A stretch of DNA of 13,859 bases from CAXBID01 sp049791475 (GTDB lineage Bacteria; Bacteroidota; Bacteroidia; Flavobacteriales; Flavobacteriaceae). Positions 6,645 through 12,381 of the stretch are shown here, in pieces. A program made the position numbers and the translations under genes. A model generated the notes under the pieces. It had not been told where the DNA came from. It saw only the letters and a program-made list of their open reading frames with translations, and did no database searches. The stretch is taken from NCBI GenBank assembly GCA_049791475.1, contig JBAQZZ010000028.1, forward strand, positions 1 to 13,859, written 5' to 3'. Each line of letters opens with the position of its first letter. Position 1 is the first letter of the stretch.

Positions 6645-8183
6645 ATGAAACAACCAAACCCCGTTCAAGGATATAAAGTAGATAAAAGTACTATAATTAG
6701 TCTTGAAAAAGGAAAAATACCACCACAAGCACTTGATTTAGAGGAGGTTGTACTTGGAGCGATGATGATTGATAAAAAAGGGGTTGATGAGGTGATTGAT
6801 ATTTTAAGTCCAGAAGCCTTTTACAAAGAAGCGCATCAGCATATTTTTGAAGCTATTTTTCACTTGTTTGAAAGCAGTGAACCTGTAGACTTATTAACCG
6901 TTTCTACACAATTAAAGAAGAATTCAAAATTAGAATTATCAGGAGGCGATTTTTACCTCATTTCACTAACTCAAAAAGTATCATCTTCGGCTCATATTGA
7001 GTTTCACGCACGTATTATTTTACAGAAGTTTATTCAACGAAGTTTGATAAAAATTTCAAGTGAAATTATTGAAGAATCTTACGATGAAACCAAAGATGTT
7101 TTTGATTTATTAGACAAAGCCGAAGCTAAATTATACGAAGTTACTCAAGGAAATATCAAAAAATCTAGCGAAACAGCTCAAGATTTAGTTATTCAAGCCA
7201 AAAAGAAAATTGAGGAAATTTCAAATAAAGAGGGGATGAGTGGTATTCCTTCTGGATTTAATAAACTCGATAAATTAACATCTGGTTGGCAACCTTCCGA
7301 TTTAATTATTATAGCTGCACGTCCAGGTATGGGTAAAACAGCTTTAACGTTGTCTATGGCAAGAAATATAGCGGTAAATCATAATATTCCGGTAGCTTTT
7401 TTCTCTTTAGAGATGGCATCAGTACAATTAATTACGCGTTTAATTTCAAGTGAAACTGGATTGTCTTCAGAAAAATTGAGAACTGGAAAATTAGAAAAAC
7501 ACGAATGGGAGCAACTTAACGTAAAAGTAAAAAGTTTAGAAAAAGCACCTTTATTTATAGACGATACACCATCACTTTCCATTTTCGATTTGCGTGCCAA
7601 GGCGCGTCGTTTATCTTCTCAACATGGTATTAAATTAATCATGATTGATTATTTGCAATTAATGACTGGTGGAAGTAGCCACGGCGGAAATCGTGAGCAA
7701 GAAATCTCTATGATTTCTAGAAACTTAAAAGCTTTGGCTAAAGAGTTAAATATACCTGTAATTGCATTATCACAGTTATCGCGTGCCGTAGAAACCCGTG
7801 GAGGTAGTAAACGTCCACTATTATCAGATTTACGTGAATCTGGTGCTATAGAACAAGATGCAGATATTGTGAGTTTTATTTACAGACCAGAATATTACAA
7901 AATAGATGAATGGGATGACGATGAACGCTCTCCAACTGAAGGTCAAGGCGAATTTATTGTCGCCAAACATCGAAATGGCGGTTTAGATAGTATTCGTTTA
8001 AAATTCATCGGGCACTTAGGTAAATTCGATAATTTAGATGATTTTGATTCACCTTTTGAATTCCACTCTAAGATGAATGCAGCAGCAAACGATGATACAT
8101 TTAAAGCAGATAATTTTAAAGCAAGTCCAGATGAAGCTTTTGGAAGTTCATTTAATGAGGATGAGGATGATGTTCCGTTTTAA
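6645..8183 (+). CDS. dnaB: Replicative DNA helicase
   Basis: This 512-residue hexameric 5'-3' helicase unwinds the replication fork. The N-terminal primase-interacting domain (about 25-130) opens with PPQALDLEEVVLGAMMID, followed by a linker helix (about 175-195). The RecA-like motor carries Walker A ARPGMGKT (225-232), SLEM (254-257), Walker B LIMIDYLQLM (331-340), the sensor ALSQLSR (374-380), SDLRESGAIEQDAD (394-407), and the KHRNGG loop with the arginine finger (441-446). No intein interrupts it. After about residue 465 comes a flexible tail ending EDEDDVPF, which resembles the acidic tip of SSB. The ATG at 6645 gives a flavobacterial-length N-terminus. The broken lipoprotein gene starts 15 bp downstream. 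Confidence 0.97.
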   Translation: MKQPNPVQGYKVDKSTIISLEKGKIPPQALDLEEVVLGAMMIDKKGVDEVIDILSPEAFYKEAHQHIFEAIFHLFESSEPVDLLTVSTQLKKNSKLELSGGDFYLISLTQKVSSSAHIEFHARIILQKFIQRSLIKISSEIIEESYDETKDVFDLLDKAEAKLYEVTQGNIKKSSETAQDLVIQAKKKIEEISNKEGMSGIPSGFNKLDKLTSGWQPSDLIIIAARPGMGKTALTLSMARNIAVNHNIPVAFFSLEMASVQLITRLISSETGLSSEKLRTGKLEKHEWEQLNVKVKSLEKAPLFIDDTPSLSIFDLRAKARRLSSQHGIKLIMIDYLQLMTGGSSHGGNREQEISMISRNLKALAKELNIPVIALSQLSRAVETRGGSKRPLLSDLRESGAIEQDADIVSFIYRPEYYKIDEWDDDERSPTEGQGEFIVAKHRNGGLDSIRLKFIGHLGKFDNLDDFDSPFEFHSKMNAAANDDTFKADNFKASPDEAFGSSFNEDEDDVPF

Positions 8184-8198
8184 AGAAATACATTTATT

Positions 8199-8579
8199 AT
8201 GAATTCACTAAAATTGTATTCTATTTTTATACTATTAGTGTGTTTGTTTTCTTGTGGAGGACAAAAACAATTAACTTGAACATCAGCAAATAATGTAAAA
8301 ACTACTACCGATTCTAAAGTTAGTTTTGCAGCTGGTAATGATTCTAGCTTAAAAGATGCAGTAGTTATTAATGCTAGCGGAAGTATGGAAGGCATTAAAG
8401 CCGAATACGATTTTATTGAAATAAAAGAAGGTAGACGAGGCGTTAATTGGGGATTAGTAAAACAAGCTTTGAATCATGAAGGAAAAAAAAGTTATGATAT
8501 CATAACCATAAAAATCAACTCAACAGGAGAAGAAAAAGTTTATTATTTCGATATTACTAAGTTTTTTGGTAAGTTTTAA
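8199..8579 (+). pseudogene. Small lipoprotein gene interrupted by one in-frame TGA
   Basis: From the ATG at 8199 the frame reads MNSLKLYSIFILLVCLFSCG, a complete lipoprotein signal peptide with lipobox LFSC and Cys19. It meets TGA at codon 27 (8277-8279). The same frame then stays open for 99 more codons to the TAA at 8577, with sensible composition (SLKDAVVINASGSM, IKAEYDFIEIKEG, KKSYDIITIKINS, VYYFDITKFFGKF). Without the TGA it would encode a 126-residue periplasmic or outer-membrane lipoprotein of unknown function. No frameshift is needed, only one substitution. It may be a recent nonsense mutation, a sequencing error, or a gene that tolerates readthrough. An ATG at 8385 could restart translation but would lack any export signal. 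It lies 15 bp after dnaB. Confidence 0.75.
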
Positions 8580-8594
8580 ATCCTAATATTATAA

Positions 8595-8621
8595 TAAAAC
8601 TTTCTTTCAGTTTTAGTTTTT
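8595..8621 (+). terminator. Weak AT-rich terminator after the broken lipoprotein gene
   Basis: TAAAACT (8595-8601) and AGTTTTA (8609-8615) form a perfect 7-bp stem with a 7-nt loop, followed by GTTTTT. It starts 15 bp after the stop. The low GC content makes it a weak candidate. Confidence 0.4.
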
Positions 8622-8700
8622 AAGTATCTTTAGCTTAATTATGATTTCTACTGATTTGTAATAAATACAACTTAGAAATCTCATAAAATTTAGTCTCAAA

Positions 8701-9960
8701 TTGAAAAAGATATTCATTTTACTGTTATTTATGTGTTTAGGTTTCAAAACCTACGCGTCTTATGTCCTAATTCCTATGGATGTTGAAAGTCAAAAAAATC
8801 ATTTAAAAGCTTATGGCATAACCTATTGGGTGCTTAATAAAGAGCTTAAAGTAAAATGGTTACTGAATTATAGAGGGGGTTCTTTTTTATTGCCAGATAC
8901 CGAAACTATTAGGCGCGAATGTCAAATCAGAGGCGTGTCTTTTGAAGTAATTTCAGATTCTAAAACAGAAAGTATTTTAGAGGATATTAGTAGTCCAAGT
9001 CAAAATATGGAAGCCGTCGTTTTAGAAAAAGCACCTAAAATAGCTGTTTACTCACCTAAAGGAAATCTGCCTTGGGACGATGCCGTAACGATGGTTTTAA
9101 CCTACGCAGAAATTCCATACGAAACGATTTATGATGAGGACGTTTTAAACGATGGTCTTTTGTTATTTGACTGGTTACACTTGCACCATGAAGATTTTAC
9201 AGGGCAATACGGCAAGTTTTATGGCGCTTACAAAGCAGCATCATGGTATATTAATGAAAAGAAAGAAGCTGAGGCGCTCGCTAAAAAATTGGGTTATAAT
9301 AAAGTTTCTGAAGAAAAATTAGATGTCGCTCTTAAAATTAGAGATTATGTTATTGGAGGTGGCTTTATGTTTGCTATGTGCAGTGCTACCGATAGTTTTG
9401 ATATTGCTTTATCTGCAGAAGGTGTAGATATTTGTGAAGCTATGTTTGATGGCGATGGGAGTGATCCTGGGTATCAAAATAAAATCAATTACAACAATAC
9501 ATTCGCTTTTACTAATTACAATTTAGAGCGTAGCCCAAAAGTATATGAGTTTTCTTCAATTGATATGACTCGAAAGCGTATGGTTTCCAAAACAACCGAT
9601 TATTTTTCACTTATGGAGTTTTCGGCAAAATGGGACCCTATTCCAACTATGCTCTGTCAAAATCACACTGCTTTGGTAAAAGGCTTTATGGGCCAAACCA
9701 CATCATTCACAAGAGATGAAATTAAATCTAATGTTTTAGTCATGGGTGAAACCAAATCTAACGGTGAAGCTAAATATATTCATGGTATAAAAGGCAAAGG
9801 GTTTTTTACATTTTACGGCGGTCATGATCCTGAGGATTATCAGCATAGAGTAGGAGATGCCAAAACAGAATTAGCCTTACATCCAACATCTCCGGGATAC
9901 AGACTTATTCTTAATAACGTATTATTTCCTGCGGCAAGGAAAAAGAAACAGAAAACGTAA
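8701..9960 (+). CDS. Exported protein of the 'asparagine synthetase B'-labelled flavobacterial family; GATase-like, function unknown
   Basis: This 419-residue protein starts at TTG: the codons from 8701 give a proper signal peptide, MKKIFILLLFMCLGFKTYA (cleavage near residue 19), and no ATG offers one. I recall close relatives in Flavobacteriaceae annotated as asparagine synthetase B. However, no N-terminal nucleophile Cys and no SGGxDS ATP-pyrophosphatase loop is visible, and the protein is exported, so that name is unlikely to describe its function. What can be seen: KIAVYSPKGNLPWDDAVTMVL (113-133), WLHLHHEDFTGQYGKF (158-173), GGGFMFAMCSATDSFDIAL (219-237) with Cys227 in a setting like a class I amidotransferase nucleophile elbow, and a C-terminal GGHDPEDYQHRVGD (373-386). 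A degenerate amidotransferase/ThuA-like fold is my inference. The C-terminus is basic (KKKQK). Confidence 0.7.
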   Translation: MKKIFILLLFMCLGFKTYASYVLIPMDVESQKNHLKAYGITYWVLNKELKVKWLLNYRGGSFLLPDTETIRRECQIRGVSFEVISDSKTESILEDISSPSQNMEAVVLEKAPKIAVYSPKGNLPWDDAVTMVLTYAEIPYETIYDEDVLNDGLLLFDWLHLHHEDFTGQYGKFYGAYKAASWYINEKKEAEALAKKLGYNKVSEEKLDVALKIRDYVIGGGFMFAMCSATDSFDIALSAEGVDICEAMFDGDGSDPGYQNKINYNNTFAFTNYNLERSPKVYEFSSIDMTRKRMVSKTTDYFSLMEFSAKWDPIPTMLCQNHTALVKGFMGQTTSFTRDEIKSNVLVMGETKSNGEAKYIHGIKGKGFFTFYGGHDPEDYQHRVGDAKTELALHPTSPGYRLILNNVLFPAARKKKQKT

Positions 9961-9967
9961 ACAAAGT

Positions 9968-10435
9968 TTAATTAACCGGTATTAAAACTCTTTGAAATGT
10001 ATAGGTATAACCATCAGCACCAGAGCCAGTAGATAACTCATTAGTATCTATTAACAAAGTAGTAGTGGTCGGGAATGTAACTTCTCCAAATTCTGTTTCT
10101 TCTATAGTAATATAATTACCATCAGTTTCTTCAGTTATTGAATAATTATAATTGCCAGAATCTAAGAAATCTTCTTTGGTATCATCAGTGTTATTATTTG
10201 TAACAGTAATAGTTAGTGATTCATCACTAGTATCATTTGCGTCTTTATTATTAAAAACCCAAATAACTACTTTTAAATCGAATTGATGACTCACATCAGC
10301 AATTCCTCCATTTACCTCAATTAAATGCCACTGAATGAGATAATCTGGTAGATCTTCATTAATATTATCATTATCTAAACTACAATTTGTGAATAATAAT
10401 GAACAAAAAAGGATTAATAAAATTTTGTCTCTCAT
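9968..10435 (-). CDS. Small lipoprotein, possibly lipocalin-like
   Basis: I use the ATG at 10435, giving 155 residues, because it yields a normal lipoprotein signal, MRDKILLILFCSLLFTNC, with Cys18; the ATG at 10462 only adds nine residues. The mature protein is short, acidic and beta-rich. The order WHLIEVNGGIADVSHQFD, VVIWVFNN, LTITVTNNN, YNYSITEE, GYTYTFQRV resembles the lipocalin-like small lipoproteins common in Bacteroidota, where a Trp-Leu-x-x-x-x-Gly opening is followed by antiparallel strands. The ligand and role are unknown. It converges on the preceding gene with only 7 bp between stop codons and diverges from yjbQ. Confidence 0.7.
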   Translation of the reverse strand: MRDKILLILFCSLLFTNCSLDNDNINEDLPDYLIQWHLIEVNGGIADVSHQFDLKVVIWVFNNKDANDTSDESLTITVTNNNTDDTKEDFLDSGNYNYSITEETDGNYITIEETEFGEVTFPTTTTLLIDTNELSTGSGADGYTYTFQRVLIPVN

Positions 10436-10546
10436 AATATTAATAATATAGCTGTTTATCATTAGATACAGATTTATAAAAATGGTTGCGTTGTTAAATC
10501 AAAAAATATTATTTTACTCTAGTTTATCTTCAAAAATTAAATATCT

Positions 10547-10969
10547 ATGAAGTGTTTTCAAAAAGAAATAAAGTTACAACCTTACAAAAGAGGATTTCAT
10601 TTAATTACAGATTCAGTTATAAATCCTATACCAGAAATTAGCCAAATTAATATAGGACAGTTACATGTATTTATAAAACATACATCTGCCAGTTTAACTA
10701 TTAACGAAAATGCTGATTTTACCGTTAGAAGTGATTTTGAAAGTCATTTTAATGTTATGGTTCCAGAAAACGCAACACACTACAAACATACTTTTGAAGG
10801 AGCAGATGATATGCCTGCACATATAAAATCCTCTTTGCTTGGTGCTTCTTTACAAATACCTATTACTAATGGAATACCAAATTTAGGCGTTTGGCAAGGA
10901 ATATATTTATGTGAGCATAGAAATAATGGAGGTTCTAGAACGATTGTTATAACTGCTTTTGGTACATAA
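10547..10969 (+). CDS. yjbQ: YjbQ/UPF0047 family protein (secondary thiamine-phosphate synthase type)
   Basis: This 140-residue cytoplasmic protein matches the YjbQ family in full length. Its conserved blocks are all present: FIKHTSASLTINENAD (near residues 43-58), the metal-site stretch HTFEGADDMPAHIKSSLLG, and the closing GVWQGIYLCEHR followed by RTIVITAFG. E. coli YjbQ has weak thiamine-phosphate synthase activity, which gave the family its name. The physiological role is uncertain, and a metal-dependent fold is known from structures. No thiamine gene is nearby. The gene is probably monocistronic; only a weak TATCTTCA box is visible at 10525-10532. A terminator follows directly. Confidence 0.93.
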   Translation: MKCFQKEIKLQPYKRGFHLITDSVINPIPEISQINIGQLHVFIKHTSASLTINENADFTVRSDFESHFNVMVPENATHYKHTFEGADDMPAHIKSSLLGASLQIPITNGIPNLGVWQGIYLCEHRNNGGSRTIVITAFGT

Positions 10970-11001
10970 AAAAATCCGATTCAATTAAGAACCAGATTTT
11001 T
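10970..11001. terminator. Bidirectional terminator between yjbQ and rplT
   Basis: A 13-position stem with two mismatches joins 10970-10982 to 10989-11001 around a 6-nt loop (AATTAA). Outer arms are AAAAATC and GATTTTT, so T-runs follow the stem in both directions. It starts right after the yjbQ stop and 45 bp beyond the rplT stop. Confidence 0.65.
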
Positions 11002-11045
11002 CTATTATTAAGCGAATACTATGATTTTACAATAGGCGAAACGCC

Positions 11046-11390
11046 TTATTTTACTTTCTCTATTACAGCTTTAAAAGCCTCTGGGTTATTCATAGCTAAA
11101 TCTGCTAAAACCTTACGGTTTAATTCAATATCATTAGCTTTTAATGCACCCATAAATTGAGAATAAGATAAACCATGTTCTCTGGCTCCAGCGTTAATAC
11201 GCGTAATCCATAAAGCACGGAATGTTCTCTTTTTTGTTCTACGGTCTCTGTACGAATATTGCATCGCTTTATCAACCGCATTTTTTGCTACTGTCCAAAC
11301 GTTTTTACGACGTCCAAAGTAACCTTTTGCTTGTTTTAGAACCTTTTTTCTTCGGGCTCTTTTTGCTACAGAATTTACTGATCTTGGCAT
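11046..11390 (-). CDS. rplT: 50S ribosomal protein L20
   Basis: L20 binds 23S rRNA early in 50S assembly. The 114 residues begin MPRSVNSVAKRARRKKVLKQ and continue with GYFGRRKNVWTVAKNAVDKAM and YRDRRTKKRTFRALWITRIN, the canonical L20 blocks. They finish with the globular part GLSYSQFMGALKANDIELNRKVLADLA. The open frame extends upstream to 11447, but the family start is the ATG at 11390. It is last in the thrS-infC-rpmI-rplT cluster, 142 bp after rpmI, an unusually long gap that holds repeats. In E. coli and Bacillus L20 represses its own operon; nothing here proves the same. Confidence 0.97.
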   Translation of the reverse strand: MPRSVNSVAKRARRKKVLKQAKGYFGRRKNVWTVAKNAVDKAMQYSYRDRRTKKRTFRALWITRINAGAREHGLSYSQFMGALKANDIELNRKVLADLAMNNPEAFKAVIEKVK

Positions 11391-11445
11391 AATTTTAATT
11401 GTTTTTTGTAGTAGGCGGTCTTTTTTTTTAGTGACACTTTGATTC

Positions 11446-11480
11446 AAAAATCTAAAATCAACAATCGTTAATCGTAAATC
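11446..11480. repeat. Five tandem 7-bp units (nnnAATC) between rpmI and rplT
   Basis: On the plus strand five consecutive heptamers end in AATC: AAAAATC, TAAAATC, AACAATC, GTTAATC, GTAAATC. On the transcribed (minus-reading) strand this is GATTnnn repeated five times. The next unit on the left, TTGATTC, is degenerate. The units keep four positions fixed and vary in the other three. Confidence 0.7.
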
Positions 11481-11511
11481 AATGAGGCCTAACTCCAGGG
11501 TTTATAATTTG

Positions 11512-11527
11512 TTTTAACCGGTTAAAA
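11512..11527. repeat. 16-bp perfect palindrome after rpmI
   Basis: TTTTAACCGGTTAAAA is perfectly self-complementary and starts 6 bp past the rpmI stop, inside the operon. It could be a protein-binding site, or part of a hairpin that modulates rplT expression relative to rpmI. There is no U-tract to make it a standard terminator. Confidence 0.55.
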
Positions 11528-11532
11528 TTCTG

Positions 11533-11730
11533 TTACTTTAAACGTAACATTGTTTTAACATTATTCTCGTCAGCCTTATGTACTAAAGTATCATGAGTTA
11601 ACGCCAGCTTACGCTTTTTAGATTTCTTTGTTAAGATGTGACTCTTAAAAGCGTGCTTTCTTTTAATTTTACCAGTACCAGTTAACTTAAAACGTTTTTT
11701 GGCACTAGATTTTGTTTTCATTTTAGGCAT
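11533..11730 (-). CDS. rpmI: 50S ribosomal protein L35
   Basis: This 65-residue, strongly basic protein of the large subunit begins MPKMKTKSSAKKRFKLTGTG and continues KIKRKHAFKSHILTKKSKKRKLAL. This is the standard L35 layout of Lys/Arg-rich N-terminus, a KRKHAFKSHIL core and a short helical end (VKTMLRLK). Full length for the family. The ATG at 11730 is the only suitable start. It sits between infC (75 bp upstream) and rplT, the same order as in most bacteria. Confidence 0.97.
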   Translation of the reverse strand: MPKMKTKSSAKKRFKLTGTGKIKRKHAFKSHILTKKSKKRKLALTHDTLVHKADENNVKTMLRLK

Positions 11731-11772
11731 TTCTTTTCCTAGGTTTTAATTATTTCGCTCAATTATTTTTAT

Positions 11773-11800
11773 CCTGTCACGATAGCTATCGGGATTCAGG
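11773..11800. repeat. Palindromic element (CGATAGCTATCG core) between infC and rpmI
   Basis: The 12-bp core CGATAGCTATCG (11780-11791) is perfectly palindromic. Outer arms CCTG (11773-11776) and CAGG (11797-11800) extend it to an imperfect hairpin with a 2-nt bulge and one mismatch. I recall CCCGATAGCTATCGGGA-type sequences as frequent dispersed repeats in flavobacterial genomes. Here it occupies most of the 75-bp spacer in the operon and would fold in the mRNA. Confidence 0.6.
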
Positions 11801-11805
11801 GGTAT

Positions 11806-12351
11806 TTATTTTTTAGGAGTTATAAACATAGTCATACGTTTACCCTCTAGTCTTGGCATTTGTTCAACTTTGCCCAATTCTTCAAGATCTTGAGCTAATC
11901 TTAATAATAAAATTTGCCCTTGTTCTTTAAATATGATCGAACGTCCTTTAAAAAACACAAAGGCTTTTAACTTTGCACCTTCTTTTAGAAACTTCTCAGC
12001 ATGTTTCTTTTTAAAGTCATAATCATGATCATCAGTTTGAGGACCAAATCTAATTTCCTTAACAATTACTTTTGTTGCTTTAGATTTAATGGCTTTGTCT
12101 CGTTTCTTTTGTTCGTAAAGAAACTTTTTATAATCCATAACCTTACAAACAGGAGGATCAGCATTCGGAGAAATTTCTACTAAATCTAGTTCCTGCTCGT
12201 TCGCTATTCGCATAGCATCACCTTTGGTATAAATACCAATTTCTACATTGTCTCCAACAAGACGTACTTTTTGTGCAGTAATCTTAGAGTTAATTTTGTG
12301 TTTATCCTCTTGTGAAACCCTTCTAGGTTGCTGTCTTCTTCTAATTGCTAT
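11806..12351 (-). CDS. infC: Translation initiation factor IF-3, non-canonical start codon
   Basis: IF3 binds the 30S subunit, prevents premature 50S joining and rejects wrong start codons. The C-terminal domain is complete: VVKEIRFGPQ-like KVIVKEIRFGPQTDDHDY, HAEKFLKEGAKLKAFVFFKGR, and the end RLEGKRMTMFITPKK. The N-terminal domain extends well past the first internal ATG (12213): upstream codons read HKINSKITAQKVRLVGDNVE and IGIYTKGDAM, typical IF3 sequence. The frame is bounded by a TAA at 12366-12364, and no ATG, GTG, TTG or CTG lies before the conserved N-terminus. I place the start at ATA (12351-12349), aligned with the Met of MAIRRR in relatives, giving 181 residues; ATT at 12345-12343 is the alternative. 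The gene starts 30 bp after thrS. Confidence 0.9.
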   Translation of the reverse strand: MAIRRRQQPRRVSQEDKHKINSKITAQKVRLVGDNVEIGIYTKGDAMRIANEQELDLVEISPNADPPVCKVMDYKKFLYEQKKRDKAIKSKATKVIVKEIRFGPQTDDHDYDFKKKHAEKFLKEGAKLKAFVFFKGRSIIFKEQGQILLLRLAQDLEELGKVEQMPRLEGKRMTMFITPKK

Positions 12352-12381
12352 GGCTTTATGGTTTTAAATTAAACTTATTTT

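Noticed and set aside
8180..8395. Minus-strand ORF opposite the broken lipoprotein
   Set aside because: No promoter or family resemblance; the opposite strand has a lipoprotein signal in frame with the downstream part.
8385..8579. Independent 64-residue gene
   Set aside because: It is in frame with the lipoprotein start at 8199 and is better explained as the remainder after the TGA.
11391..11447. N-terminal extension of L20 by 19 residues
   Set aside because: L20 begins MPRSVN in relatives; the extension is spacer DNA.
11446..11480. CRISPR-like array
   Set aside because: Units are 7 bp with no spacers and no cas genes.
12001..12183. Plus-strand ORF inside infC
   Set aside because: Antisense shadow, Phe/Ile-rich with no recognisable features.
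11806..12213. IF3 starting at the internal ATG (135 residues)
   Set aside because: It would remove conserved N-terminal IF3 sequence that is clearly encoded upstream in the same frame.
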